Shown: positions 26,852 to 36,322, counted from the stretch's first letter. The stretch: DNA of 64,000 nucleotides from Zoogloea oryzae (GCF_030161255.1 NZ_BSPX01000004.1:1-64000), one strand, 5' to 3'. A program made the numbers and translations. Notes: generated from the sequence alone by a model not told the origin.

Positions 26852-27151
26852 ATGCCAAAGCGTTCGATCCAAAGGGGCCGCCCCACCGGCACCACTACCT
26901 ACGAAGCGGAACCAGCCATCGCGTTTGGGGCTGCCGTGCGGGAAGAAAGAACCAACCAGGGCATCGCTCAGGAAACGCTGGCCCACATGGCCGGCATCGA
27001 ACGGTCGCACATGGGCAAGATCGAGCGCGGCGAGCATGTCCCCACGCTCCCTCTCATCCTCAAGATTGCCCGTGCGCTGAAATGCAGTTCCGCCCACTTG
27101 ATGACTCTGACCGAAGCCAAGCTGGCAGAGTCGGCCCCATCCGCGGATTGA
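26852..27151 (+). CDS. Xre-family transcriptional regulator
   Basis: A 99-residue protein with a single helix-turn-helix of the Cro/cI type: FGAAVREERTNQGIAQETLA followed by GIERSHMGKIERGEHVPTL, covering about residues 25-75. ATG at 26852 is used; a TTG at 26846 is in frame. A regulator next to the integrase end of the ICE is plausible as a control of excision or transfer, but the target is unknown. It converges on the relaxase gene. Confidence 0.8.
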   Translation: MPKRSIQRGRPTGTTTYEAEPAIAFGAAVREERTNQGIAQETLAHMAGIERSHMGKIERGEHVPTLPLILKIARALKCSSAHLMTLTEAKLAESAPSAD

Positions 27152-27177
27152 AGCCGGCCCGCACAGCGGCCGCATGC

Positions 27178-29022
27178 CTACGCCTGATCGTCGTCCTTGC
27201 CCCCAAGGGCTGAATCTTCGCGCTTTGCGGCCTCGTTGACGAGCCGCAGGTATGGGTTGTCTGGCGGCGTCTCCTGGAACAGCGCATCCGGGCTGGCGAG
27301 CAGGTAGCCGTGCAGCCGGCGCGACTTGCGCGGCCCCGTGACTTCGCAGGTCCAGATGTTCAGCCCGCTCGGCTGCTTGCGGTGCTGTCCCAGCTTCTCG
27401 AAGCGTTTCTGCACCCACTGCCACCCCTCCAGCTTCTCCTGCTTGGCTAGCGCGGCGACTTGAAGGTACTCCTGCGCGTAGCGCTGGAACACGCCGGGGC
27501 TGACGAGATAGGTCGTACCGGCGACGGTATGCACCAGGGCCTTGGCGTCGTTGATGATGAGCTTGCGCGTCTGGACGCTCTGACGCAGCCAGGCCATGAA
27601 GTGCGCCCCGGAGGGCTCCGTGCGATCCTGGGAAGGCGCGAGGCTCATCTGCGGCGGGGGCACGGTCGAAGGGGCCGGCTCGGGCTCGGCAACAGGGGAA
27701 CTCGGGATCTCCGGTGCCGTGGGTGGAGCGGAGTCGCCCAGCAGGTCGAGCAGCGCGGCCACGCCGGTGTCCATGGCTGCGGATGCGATCGGCGCCGTGC
27801 TCGCGGATGCAGCCTCGATGCCTTCCGCGCGCGGCCCATCGGCCACCGCCGGCGGCGTCGGCTCCGCCTGTTCCTCTTCGATCTGCACACGGCCTGCGAA
27901 CGGCGCCGGCCGGTCGGCCGCATCCCAGATCATCGCCGGCGAGAGTTTCAGGAAGGTGAAGGCGTGCGACCAGCCGGCGTCGCTGGTGACAGTAGCCTTC
28001 CAGATCGCCTTGCCATCCGGCGTTGGTTGCACGATGCCGTGATCCTGCAGCACGTTGAACACCGCCGTATTGCTCGCCGGAATGCCGTCGATGCCTTGCG
28101 ACAGCAGATGTGCGCGCAGCTTGTCGGAGACGGTCTTGCTCACCAGCCACAAGGCGTCCTGGGTCAGCCAACCGTCCGCCGGGCCGGCCTGGTTCAGCTT
28201 GAACGCTTCCTTGAGCAGGTAGCGCAAGCCGTCGAGCAATTTGCGTTGCAGCGCATGCTTGGGCGCCACCAGCGCCTTGCTGGGATCGCCGCCGAGTTCC
28301 TGGGCGACCGATGCCTGGTCAGCCTGCACGACCAGCTCGCCGAGCGTGCCGGCGTGCTCGTACTGGCCGGCCAGCACGTACAGCAGCGCGGCCCAGAGGT
28401 CGGGATAGCCGCTGAGCCAGTCGAAGATGTCCCGATCGAGAAGGCGCACGTAGAGCAGCCCGGTGGCGGCGCTGTGCAGGCGGTACTCGCGCTCCTTTCG
28501 GTAACGGAAGCGGTAGGGCTTTCGCAGTGGGCCGTGCCAGGGATGCCAGACGCTGCCGTCGGCATGCTCGACGTGCAGATCGACCGCAATCTTGCCGATG
28601 TCGTGCAGCAGGGCCGCGTAGGCCGTGCCTGCAGTCCAGGCTTCGGCCTGGGCCGCCTGTGCCTCCGGCGTGACGCCCGCAGGCAGCAGGTATGACTGCC
28701 GCAGTTTCAGCGCATAGGCGACGATCTCCAGGCCGTGGTCCAGCATGCCGCCCGGATAGGCGTGGTGGTGGTTCTCGGAGGCCGGGAACTGCTGGACCAA
28801 CTCGGCGTAGCGCTCCAGTGGGGCGAGGTAGAGCGTGGCGAACTGCCGGCGCGAGAGCGATGTGCGCTGCCAGATGTGTTCCAGCAGTTTCTGCCGACGC
28901 GGCGTGGCCAGCAGCGATGCGGCCGACTCCGGCCGCATCGACCCTTTCGGAGTTTCGATGGCGGAGGTGGGCGGTGTGCCGGCGGCGGGTGGCACCCTTT
29001 TGCGCTGGAACAGCGAGAGCAT
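27178..29022 (-). CDS. traI: MobH-class relaxase (TraI_2 family)
   Basis: A 614-residue protein with the TraI_2 domain at the N-terminus and TraI_2_C at the C-terminus, separated by a proline/alanine-rich linker (about residues 390-470). The metal-binding HD-hydrolase-like residues are visible: ENHHHAYPGGMLDHGLEI (His85-87 and H96) and LLHDIGKIAVDLHVEH (His140-Asp141). MobH relaxases nick oriT and pilot the strand into the recipient in ICEclc, SXT/R391 and PAGI-type elements. A repeat-rich region lies upstream and could hold oriT. Confidence 0.9.
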   Translation of the reverse strand: MLSLFQRKRVPPAAGTPPTSAIETPKGSMRPESAASLLATPRRQKLLEHIWQRTSLSRRQFATLYLAPLERYAELVQQFPASENHHHAYPGGMLDHGLEIVAYALKLRQSYLLPAGVTPEAQAAQAEAWTAGTAYAALLHDIGKIAVDLHVEHADGSVWHPWHGPLRKPYRFRYRKEREYRLHSAATGLLYVRLLDRDIFDWLSGYPDLWAALLYVLAGQYEHAGTLGELVVQADQASVAQELGGDPSKALVAPKHALQRKLLDGLRYLLKEAFKLNQAGPADGWLTQDALWLVSKTVSDKLRAHLLSQGIDGIPASNTAVFNVLQDHGIVQPTPDGKAIWKATVTSDAGWSHAFTFLKLSPAMIWDAADRPAPFAGRVQIEEEQAEPTPPAVADGPRAEGIEAASASTAPIASAAMDTGVAALLDLLGDSAPPTAPEIPSSPVAEPEPAPSTVPPPQMSLAPSQDRTEPSGAHFMAWLRQSVQTRKLIINDAKALVHTVAGTTYLVSPGVFQRYAQEYLQVAALAKQEKLEGWQWVQKRFEKLGQHRKQPSGLNIWTCEVTGPRKSRRLHGYLLASPDALFQETPPDNPYLRLVNEAAKREDSALGGKDDDQA

Positions 29023-29052
29023 GGCGAACCCCGGATGACGGGCTGCTCGGGC

Positions 29053-29140
29053 GCCTTTTGGCCTTTTCAGGATAGGGCCTTTCCCCTTGGCGCCCTTCCT
29101 TTGCCCCTTCCCAGCCCTTTGGCCTTTGTCGGAAGCCTTT
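29053..29140. repeat. Five GCCTTT direct repeats upstream of the relaxase gene (candidate oriT region)
   Basis: GCCTTT occurs at 29053, 29061, 29077, 29122 and 29135, all in the same orientation, together with several CCCTT variants, 30-120 bases upstream of the traI start. Iterated short motifs beside a relaxase gene are what relaxosome binding sites look like. No nick site can be identified from sequence alone. Confidence 0.4.
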
Positions 29141-29223
29141 GGGTATAGGGCCGCTGCTTCGTGGATGCCATGATGAATGCGGCATGGGGCAATCCCGGCA
29201 AGTGGGGCGCTGCGGGATGTTCG

Positions 29224-30144
29224 TCAGCTCTGGCCCAAGCCGGTGTCGAGGGCGGCGGATTGCGCTGCGAAGTCGTCGGGACGGCGCTTGCGGAAGGTTT
29301 CGAGATTGGCGAGCTTCCAGCGCAGTGCCGGCAGTTGCGCGGCGTGCTGGCATTGCACCAGCGACCAGTCCGGTTCTGCGCGCGCCAGCCCGCTCAGAAA
29401 CTGCTTGTGCGCGGTGCTCAGTCGCTGTGGCAGCTCGCGCCGCACCCTGGCGCGAGCGTCGAGCAGTGTTTCCAGGGAGCAGCCCACGTCGGTCATGCCG
29501 ACAAAGGCCCGCTCGTACTCGCCGGCGATGTCCTTGTCGTTACCGAACAGCACTTCGTGGGGCGGCCGGTTGTGGCCCGCCAGATAGATCACGAAGCACT
29601 CGACCATGCCGTCGCTGATGTCGCCCGATTCGTAGAGCTGCCACACGTCGAACAGGTCGCGGGGGTGCTGCCGATCCAGCGCGGCCACCAGCTTGCTGGC
29701 GTACAGCTCGTCCGGTGCCAGAACCGGCAGCTCGAACTCGACGCCGAACAGATCGCTGGTCTTTGCGCTCAGCGGCCGCCGCTCGACGGGCAGCACGCTG
29801 CCTCGGAACACGACGTTGACCTCGATCTTCACCTGGCTGGCGTCGTTCTCGACGATCAGCTTGGTGTCCCCCAGGTCCTTGGCGCGAACCAGGCGTGTTT
29901 GCACGCCCAGCGGTGCAAGGCGCGCGGCGATGGCGGCCAGCTCCTGGTTGATGGCTTGCAGCGCTTCGTCGCGCGGCGTCTGCCACGGGAGGTACACCAC
30001 GTCGATGTCCACCGAAAGGCGCGGCATGTCCCGCACGAAGAGGTTGATGGCCGTGCCGCCCTTCATGGCGAAGATGTCGTTGGCGAACACGTCGGGCGCG
30101 ACGGCCAGCAGCAGGCGAACGGTGTCCGCGTAGGTCTTATCCAT
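29224..30144 (-). CDS. abiEii: AbiEii-type nucleotidyltransferase toxin
   Basis: A 306-residue protein of the AbiEii/AbiGii family. Motif I of the nucleotidyltransferase fold reads KGGTAINLFVRD (about residues 28-39) followed by LSVDIDVVYLP with the paired aspartates (about 46 and 48); the downstream PDELYASKLVAALDRQHPRD carries the conserved lysine and RD motif. AbiEii toxins block growth during phage infection by modifying tRNA ends. The start overlaps the end of abiEi by 8 bases, the standard pair architecture. Confidence 0.9.
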   Translation of the reverse strand: MDKTYADTVRLLLAVAPDVFANDIFAMKGGTAINLFVRDMPRLSVDIDVVYLPWQTPRDEALQAINQELAAIAARLAPLGVQTRLVRAKDLGDTKLIVENDASQVKIEVNVVFRGSVLPVERRPLSAKTSDLFGVEFELPVLAPDELYASKLVAALDRQHPRDLFDVWQLYESGDISDGMVECFVIYLAGHNRPPHEVLFGNDKDIAGEYERAFVGMTDVGCSLETLLDARARVRRELPQRLSTAHKQFLSGLARAEPDWSLVQCQHAAQLPALRWKLANLETFRKRRPDDFAAQSAALDTGLGQS

Positions 30145-30895
30145 GAGGTCTCAGGCTCAGCAAGGTGCCGTCATCGAGCCGGCTCATCCAGCGCGTGTTG
30201 CTGCCGGTGCGAACCGGGTACTGCTCCAGCAGGGCATCGACATCCACGAGGCTGGTCTCGCGCGCCCAGGTCAGGAACAGGCGCACGGCCTTCACGCTGG
30301 CGCAGCAGGACAGCAGTTGCCCGAGCAAGTCCTTGCGGGGGGAACGCAGTCCATCGAAGAGGTTGCGGGCCTCTTCGAGGCTCTGCTTGACGCCGGCTTC
30401 GTACAGCAGCTCCAGCACGGCACGTTCGGGGGCTGCCACCCGCAGATCCTCGGGCAGGCCAGGCGGCGTGGTCAGGGTCTTGCCGGCCAGCGCCGTGTCC
30501 GGCCAGTCGAACAGGCGGGCGTGGACGTAGCGGGCCGGAAAGCGCGAAGTGAACCAGACCGGCAACGCAAAGCGACCGTCGCCCCACAGCACCAGCGCCT
30601 CCCGGCTGCCCAGGTTGTGCCGCACACCCTGCAGGGCCAGGGCGCTCTTGCCGCCGACGTGCAGGCCGGGCACGCGCTGTTGCAGGAACTTCAGCGCACC
30701 GTAGACCCCGAATTCATCGTTCGGGAAGGCATAGACGCCATGGGCCAAGCGCACGAGCCACCCGCCGTCGGCATAGTGGGCGGCGAGCTGGGGCGACACC
30801 CCGAACTGGCTCAGGGTGGCAAGGTCGAACGGCGCCCCGCGGGGGAGTCCCGCCTGCAGCCGCTTGATTACCTGATGCCTAGAATGTCCATCCAT
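30137..30895 (-). CDS. abiEi: AbiEi-type antitoxin
   Basis: A 252-residue protein with an N-terminal winged-helix region (LATLSQFGVSPQLAAHYADG and GWLVRLAHGVYAFPNDEFG) and the C-terminal antitoxin domain (PERAVLELLYEAG). It represses the operon and neutralises AbiEii. The ATG at 30895 is chosen over 30964 because homology begins at the conserved N-terminus. With AbiEii it forms a type IV-like phage-exclusion pair inserted between the relaxase and DUF3742/TraG. Confidence 0.88.
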   Translation of the reverse strand: MDGHSRHQVIKRLQAGLPRGAPFDLATLSQFGVSPQLAAHYADGGWLVRLAHGVYAFPNDEFGVYGALKFLQQRVPGLHVGGKSALALQGVRHNLGSREALVLWGDGRFALPVWFTSRFPARYVHARLFDWPDTALAGKTLTTPPGLPEDLRVAAPERAVLELLYEAGVKQSLEEARNLFDGLRSPRKDLLGQLLSCCASVKAVRLFLTWARETSLVDVDALLEQYPVRTGSNTRWMSRLDDGTLLSLRPHG

Positions 30896-31118
30896 GCTGT
30901 AAAAATAGCACGGAATCCAATCAGTCACTAGAGCCATTGCAAGAACGTGCATGGAAAGTAGCATAGAGTTTGAGTTATCGTGCAGAATCTAATCGACCTG
31001 CGACCCGAGCCAACCCGACTCTGCTAGCCGCAACCCGCCCTCCTGATCGCGGTCTATGCTGGAGGGCAGGCCACGACCGGCCACTCCGCGAGGTGAGGCA
31101 CCACTGAAGCCGAGGCAT

Positions 31119-31493
31119 ATGAGCATGACCACCAACACGCACAACGGGCGCTGGAGCCACCGGTTGGGCCGGGGGGCTGGCCGTGCCTGGCGTGGATACC
31201 TGCGCCGCGAGCAGCGTGTCGCCGGCTGGCTGGTGACGCGCGGGGTGCCCGCGAGCGCGGCGACGGCGGTGCTCTGGATCGTGAAGCTGGCCGTGCTTGG
31301 TGTGCTGCTCTACTCCGCGTTCTGGCTGGCGCTGCTGCTGGCCTTTGCAGGGATCGCTGCCTGGATGGTACGCAACGTCGATGCCGACGAAAGCAGTGAT
31401 GATGACGAGCCTCAATGGCGAAACGGCCTGGACGGATACGGTCTCTACCGGGGCGAGGTACGCATTGACGGCGGCAGCGCGGACGACGAGTAG
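31119..31493 (+). CDS. DUF3742 family ICE protein
   Basis: A 124-residue protein common in ICEclc-type elements: a basic N-terminal part (GRWSHRLGRGAGRAWRGYLR), a central hydrophobic span (AVLWIVKLAVLGVLLYSAFW and the following LALLLAFAGIAAWMV) and an acidic tail. It converges with the TraG-N gene. Function unknown. The ATG at 31119 is preferred; an ATG at 31125 is also possible. Confidence 0.75.
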   Translation: MSMTTNTHNGRWSHRLGRGAGRAWRGYLRREQRVAGWLVTRGVPASAATAVLWIVKLAVLGVLLYSAFWLALLLAFAGIAAWMVRNVDADESSDDDEPQWRNGLDGYGLYRGEVRIDGGSADDE

Positions 31494-31509
31494 CTCGCCA
31501 CTCTCGGCG

Positions 31510-33033
31510 CTACTTCGCCTTCGCTGCTTTGATTGCAAGGTCAGCGCCTTTGCCTCCCGCAGATTTGGCGCCATCGGTGGCTGCTGAGAGCATCTGCGAA
31601 ATGTTGCCTACGCGGACACCAACCCACGCGAGCGCAGCTACCCAGAAACCCGGTAGCACGATGAACATCATCGCCATGACGAAGTTAAGGAGCATGTCGC
31701 CAAAGGCGTTGTTCAAACCGATCAACGGATCGAAGTTCGTGTGCGGCCTGTCCGCGCCAAACCCCCAGCCGTAGAGCGCGTCCAGGATCGTGCTGTCGAT
31801 CCAGCGCGCGAGCTGGAACCAGAAGTCCACGAAGAACAGCGCGAACTGGACGCAGCTCACCGTCACCACCGTCTTCAGGTCGTAGGTGCCGATCAGCAGC
31901 ACCAGCGGGATGCAGATGACGAGCGCCATCTTGAGCATCGTCAGCACCATCGGCAGCGCCTGGCGCACCACGTCCATCGCGGGAAAGAAGGCCAGCGAGC
32001 CGACGGTCAACCCCAGGTCGCTTGCGCCGCGCGTGACAACGTTCGGCAGCGTCTTGTCGATCTGGCCACCGTAGTCGGTGTAGACGGCGCCCTGGTTCAT
32101 CTTCTGCTGTCGCGGTGAGACCACGGCGCGGATCACCGAGTCATTGACCTCGCTCTGCGACAGGAAGCCCACCCAGCGCCCGATGCGGGTCAGCAGGTCC
32201 GGGTCGACCTGTGCCAGCAGCCGGCTGCGCAGTCCCTGGCCGCCATCGGCCCACCACTGCCGGCAGGACGGATAGCCGCCGCCGCTGTCCACCTGTGCCA
32301 ACCCTGCATCGCGGGTCGCGTCGTAGGGCCAGGCCGTGCGTGGGGTCTTGGCGCGATAGGTGTCATAGAAGCCGGGCGTGTCGAGGAAGTAACTCGACCC
32401 GATCCAGGTGACGTCGTTCATTTGCTCGTCGGAGAGCGTCGGCCGGTTCATGAACAGCTTGGCGCGCGACGGCCCGTAGCAGTCGTGCGTGAAGTCGGCG
32501 ACCTCCTGTGCCAGCACCGGATCGTCGATGCGCGTGGCATCCACATCCATGCGAATCTGACGCAGGTCCGTGCCGCAGGGAATCGCCGCCACCGCGGAGC
32601 CCGTCACGGCTTTCGACAGCGCGTGCATGAAGAACCACCACACCGGCACCAGCGCGCTCTGGTCGTTGAGCGCCGTGTAGACGTTGGACCAGCCCGTGTC
32701 GTTGGGCAGCGGGACACTGACCTGGCATTGCGCGGAGCGCGTGGTGTCGAACCTGATCGTGGCGAGATCCACCGGGATGAACGGGATGCCGGCGAACATG
32801 ATGACCACGATCGCCACCCACACCCGGTTCTCGATGCGCATCGACGACAGCACGCCCTTGTTGCCCTCGTCCGCACCTTCGCTGCGGGCCTTGAGCCATT
32901 CCTGGATCACGATGGCCACGAACGGCAGCGCGAACACGCCGCTGGCCACGAGGATGCTCCAGATGCCGTTGTTGACCACCCAAGCCACCAGGGTCAGGTA
33001 ATACTCCAAGTAGTCCGTGGTGTAGAGCGTCAT
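31510..33033 (-). CDS. TraG N-terminal-domain conjugation protein
   Basis: A 507-residue inner-membrane protein with hydrophobic segments near the N-terminus (NNGIWSILVASGVFALPFVA, VWVAIVVIMFAGIPFIPV) and several near the C-terminus (VLTMLKMALVICIPLVLLIG, FVMAMMFIVLPGFWVAALAW). The layout matches the TraG N-terminal domain family, required for mating-pair stabilisation and pilus assembly in type G and F systems. Last gene of the TIGR03757-TraG block. Confidence 0.85.
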   Translation of the reverse strand: MTLYTTDYLEYYLTLVAWVVNNGIWSILVASGVFALPFVAIVIQEWLKARSEGADEGNKGVLSSMRIENRVWVAIVVIMFAGIPFIPVDLATIRFDTTRSAQCQVSVPLPNDTGWSNVYTALNDQSALVPVWWFFMHALSKAVTGSAVAAIPCGTDLRQIRMDVDATRIDDPVLAQEVADFTHDCYGPSRAKLFMNRPTLSDEQMNDVTWIGSSYFLDTPGFYDTYRAKTPRTAWPYDATRDAGLAQVDSGGGYPSCRQWWADGGQGLRSRLLAQVDPDLLTRIGRWVGFLSQSEVNDSVIRAVVSPRQQKMNQGAVYTDYGGQIDKTLPNVVTRGASDLGLTVGSLAFFPAMDVVRQALPMVLTMLKMALVICIPLVLLIGTYDLKTVVTVSCVQFALFFVDFWFQLARWIDSTILDALYGWGFGADRPHTNFDPLIGLNNAFGDMLLNFVMAMMFIVLPGFWVAALAWVGVRVGNISQMLSAATDGAKSAGGKGADLAIKAAKAK

Positions 33034-33048
33034 GCCTGCCTCCCGGTC

Positions 33049-33402
33049 TCAGCCGTGCCGCAGCAGCTGGCTGGCTTCCAGCGCGACCACGGCGATGACG
33101 GCCGCGATCTCCGTGCGCAGCAGGCGCTGATGCGTCTCGCGGGACGGCTCCCGCCGCAACAGGCGCCGACGCATCCACCACCAGCCGTAAGCCGTCGCTC
33201 CGTAGAGGCACAGACGCCACACGAAGAAGTGGCCGGCGTGCGCCTGCAGCCAGTGCTGCCAGCCCTCGACGCCGCCGACCACGTGGATGCCGGCGATGTT
33301 CACCGCCACCGCGGCGGCGACCACCAGCAAGGTCCACAGCAGCGCCACGCCGACGCGGCGGTTGAACAGCCATGGCAGCCGCAGCCAGGCGAGCCGGCTC
33401 AT
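33049..33402 (-). CDS. Small ICE membrane protein
   Basis: A 117-residue protein with two or three hydrophobic segments (VGVALLWTLLVVAAAVAVNI, FFVWRLCLYGATAYGWWW and EIAAVIAVVALEASQLL). It sits between the TIGR03755 and TraG genes and overlaps the former (ATGA), a position occupied by a small conserved protein in related ICEs. Role unknown. Confidence 0.7.
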   Translation of the reverse strand: MSRLAWLRLPWLFNRRVGVALLWTLLVVAAAVAVNIAGIHVVGGVEGWQHWLQAHAGHFFVWRLCLYGATAYGWWWMRRRLLRREPSRETHQRLLRTEIAAVIAVVALEASQLLRHG

Positions 33403-34805
33403 GGCGTACCGCTCCGCGGCTTCTGGACTTCCCGCAGACGGTCGCGCGTGGTGTCGCCCTCGAAGACGCCGCGCGAGCCGGCAGCGCGGGTACTGTGGCG
33501 CTGGATGATCGCCATCGCCGAGTTGCCGGCCAGCGTGCGGCGCAGCTCCAGCTCGGTCTTGAGGTTGTTGATCTCCTGCTCCAGCGCGCTGTTCTCCTGG
33601 TCCACCGCCTGCACGGCGAGCTCGTTGGCGGCGACGTTCGGCTCCTTCTTGCCGGTCAGCAACGTGCGTTGCAGCAGCAGGGCCTTCTCCAGCACGCTGG
33701 ACAGCGCAGCCTCGGACGCGAGGCGCCGGCCCAGCACGTCCTGGTCGGGCTCGTCACGCAGGGCCTCGATCACGCCGCGGGTGATCGGCAGCGAGCTGCT
33801 GCCGGCCGCGTCGAGATTGGCCAGTGTCGTCGGCCGGGCGCCCGTCACCAGTTCCTGCAACACCTGCAGCTTGGTCTCGTACTCTTCCTGGATCACTGGC
33901 GTGAGCCCGACGCCAGGCGTGGTCTGGGTCTTCGTGCAGTTTTCGCAGGTGCGTTGCTCGCGTTCGCCCAGCACGCGGTTCGCAAAGGCCGCGGCCGCGC
34001 CAGGCGACGACCAGGTCTGGCAGGTCAGGCGGTTGCCGCAGGCGCTGCGCGCGATCGACGAGGTATCGGTGGCGCTGCGCCCGTTGAGCAGGTTGTAGCC
34101 CGCGCGCGTCACGTCGCCGACCACCTTGATCGAACTCTGGCCGGAGCCGCCCGCGTTGCCGCCGCCGACCCAGGGCACGCCGTTGTTCCCCTTGTTGGAC
34201 TCGGCCTGCTCGATGGCGGAGACGGCATCGGTGCTGCTGACCGCATCCCGCAGCGCCATCCCTTCGGCGAGCTGGTCCCAGCCGGCCTGGCCGCCGGCCA
34301 TGTCCGCCATGCGATTGGCGATGGCCCGGCAGGTCATCTTCGAGCGGTCGAAATCCAGGCGCGCCTGGAGGATGCCGTTGGTGAGCAGGTTGTACAGGCC
34401 CGGGTCGGCGCGCTGGATGATGAGCGCCGGGAGTGACGCCACCGCGGCAGTGGCGTTCTGGATCACGTTGCTCATGATCGTCTGGAAGCCGTTGGTGATG
34501 CCGTTGAGCTGGTTCTGCAGCGTCGTGGTGATGCTCATGTCGCCGCAGATCAGGTTGCTGTTCCAGCCGACGCCGACGCCGATGCTCTGCATGTTGCCGG
34601 CACCACCCATCGACACGGCCCGGCCGCCGCCGATGCTGTAGAGCACGTCGTCGCCGATCACGCTGCCGCTGACGTTCACGCCATTGGGGTCGATGCGGGT
34701 CTGCGCCCAGGCGACGCCGACGACCAGCGTGATGGCCGCCACGAGCAGCGTGGCCCGCAGGGGCGACTTCGCGCGGTGCAGGAAGTCAGGGAGGGAGGCG
34801 TTCAT
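33399..34805 (-). CDS. Integrating conjugative element protein, TIGR03755 (PFL_4711) family
   Basis: A 468-residue exported protein with a signal-like N-terminus (LRATLLVAAITLVVGVAWAQ) and conserved GSVIGDDVLYSIGGG; the C-terminal third contains a CxNCxK pair (RTCENCTKTQ). In F-type systems this position is held by TraH-like pilus assembly proteins. Start at 34805 places the signal peptide at the N-terminus. Confidence 0.85.
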   Translation of the reverse strand: MNASLPDFLHRAKSPLRATLLVAAITLVVGVAWAQTRIDPNGVNVSGSVIGDDVLYSIGGGRAVSMGGAGNMQSIGVGVGWNSNLICGDMSITTTLQNQLNGITNGFQTIMSNVIQNATAAVASLPALIIQRADPGLYNLLTNGILQARLDFDRSKMTCRAIANRMADMAGGQAGWDQLAEGMALRDAVSSTDAVSAIEQAESNKGNNGVPWVGGGNAGGSGQSSIKVVGDVTRAGYNLLNGRSATDTSSIARSACGNRLTCQTWSSPGAAAAFANRVLGEREQRTCENCTKTQTTPGVGLTPVIQEEYETKLQVLQELVTGARPTTLANLDAAGSSSLPITRGVIEALRDEPDQDVLGRRLASEAALSSVLEKALLLQRTLLTGKKEPNVAANELAVQAVDQENSALEQEINNLKTELELRRTLAGNSAMAIIQRHSTRAAGSRGVFEGDTTRDRLREVQKPRSGTP

Positions 34806-34815
34806 CGTGGGTTCC

Positions 34816-35760
34816 TCACATGAAATCGACGCTGCCGAGGAAGACCTGGCCACGGCGCCGGCAGCAGGAGTACGGCCGCCACAAGGCCCAGGCGTAGTCG
34901 CCCTGCTGGGCCTGCACGCGGGTGCGGCTGTGCGGGAAGACCACGCAACTGTTCGAGAGCGTGGGCGTCAGCTCCTGCCACTTGCCCGTCGAGGCGTCGG
35001 TCTCCATCAGCGCGCCGGCCGGCCAGTAGCCGTCGCGGGCGTTGGCCAGCAGGGGCTGATACACGTGAATCTGGTTGCGGCGCGTCACGATGTCGCCCGC
35101 GCGCTGCGCGACCACGGCGCCGCTCTTGTGGTCGTCGGTCTGGTGCAGGAAGCCACCGCGGGGATACACGTTGCCCCAGAGGTTCAGGCCGGTGCGCGTA
35201 CCGATTTCGCGCCGGCCGGGGATGAGCGCTTCGGGGTAGAACGCTTCCGGGATGTTGTAGCGCCAGGCGATCGTGTCGAGCGTGCTCAGCAGATACGGCA
35301 TGAAGGCCGTGCCAGCGCCTTCGCAGGTGTAGCCGGAGGCGCTGGCGAACTGGCTGAACACCAGCCCGGCCGGATGGCCGATGACATCGGCGTTCTTGAA
35401 CTTGGCGAGGTTGTTCTCGTTGTCGTGATTGGTCGTGCCGTCACCGCCAGCCTTGGCGGTCGGGTTGGGCATGCTCATCGCCCTGACTTCCTGCCACGGG
35501 TTTTCTCCGGTGTTCGAGTAGCTCGACACCACCGCATCGGGGACGTAGTGGCGCACCTTGACGGAAGTGCGAACCGAGCAGCCGAAGGGCGTGCAGTACA
35601 GCCAGTAGCAGATACCGACCACGCGGTATTCGAGGCAGTCGGGGGACAGCGCCGACGAGACGATGGTGGCGGTGTCCAGGGCGAACGTCGACGTGGCCGT
35701 GCTCAGCAGCAGCGAGGCGACGGTGGCGCGCAGGCGCCGGGATGCCAGCAGGAGGCTCAT
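34816..35760 (-). CDS. Integrating conjugative element protein, TIGR03756 family (TraU-like)
   Basis: A 314-residue exported protein (signal LRATVASLLLSTATSTFA) with several cysteines near the N-terminus (SPDCLEYRVVGICYWLYCTP), which resembles the TraU cysteine pattern for disulfide-stabilised periplasmic pilus assembly proteins. It overlaps the TIGR03757 gene by 4 bases and is 10 bases from the TIGR03755 gene. Confidence 0.85.
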   Translation of the reverse strand: MSLLLASRRLRATVASLLLSTATSTFALDTATIVSSALSPDCLEYRVVGICYWLYCTPFGCSVRTSVKVRHYVPDAVVSSYSNTGENPWQEVRAMSMPNPTAKAGGDGTTNHDNENNLAKFKNADVIGHPAGLVFSQFASASGYTCEGAGTAFMPYLLSTLDTIAWRYNIPEAFYPEALIPGRREIGTRTGLNLWGNVYPRGGFLHQTDDHKSGAVVAQRAGDIVTRRNQIHVYQPLLANARDGYWPAGALMETDASTGKWQELTPTLSNSCVVFPHSRTRVQAQQGDYAWALWRPYSCCRRRGQVFLGSVDFM

Positions 35761-36200
35761 GGCTGCGTGCTCCGGTAGGCGTTGATGCGCGCGACGGCGC
35801 GGGGCACGTCGGGCTCGCCGTAGACCACGTAGCGTCGATCGACCACCACGGCGGGAATCTTGGCGATGCCCAGTCCCCAGGCATCCGCGACACCTTGGTA
35901 GGCGTGGCCGATGCGGCGTTGAAGGGCCTCGCCGCCGTCATGCAACCGCTGCCGCACCAGGGCTGCAGCCTGTTGCGGGTCGGCCGGTAGGTGCGCGGCG
36001 AGTTCGACCTCGATGCGCGTGGCCTGGTCCAGCTCGATGATCCGCACGCCGGCTGGAGCCTGCACCGGATGACGGCTGTCGGTGACGACGAGCACGTCGG
36101 CTGCTGCAGTCTGGGTAAACATGAACAGCACTGCCCACAGTCCGGGCGCAATGCTGATGGTCGGCAGCCGGGGCGAAGCCTTGAAGACGGGGGCCGGCAT
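35757..36200 (-). CDS. Integrating conjugative element protein, TIGR03757 family (TrbC/TraW-like)
   Basis: A 147-residue periplasmic protein with a hydrophobic N-terminal segment (GLWAVLFMFTQTAAA) and a thioredoxin-like end (IAKIPAVVVDRRYVVYGEPD), the usual signature of this family. First gene of the TIGR03757-TraG block; RadC, its usual upstream partner, is displaced by about 4.3 kb of inserted DNA. Confidence 0.85.
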   Translation of the reverse strand: MPAPVFKASPRLPTISIAPGLWAVLFMFTQTAAADVLVVTDSRHPVQAPAGVRIIELDQATRIEVELAAHLPADPQQAAALVRQRLHDGGEALQRRIGHAYQGVADAWGLGIAKIPAVVVDRRYVVYGEPDVPRAVARINAYRSTQP

Positions 36201-36322
36201 ATCGGGCGTCCTTGGAGTCGATCAAAGTCACAGTCGACTTCAAGTGCCGATCTAGCGCGACAAAGAAACCGCATCCGGCCCCTGCCGGTTTCATACCCTA
36301 TGCCGTTGTGAGCGTTGTGATT

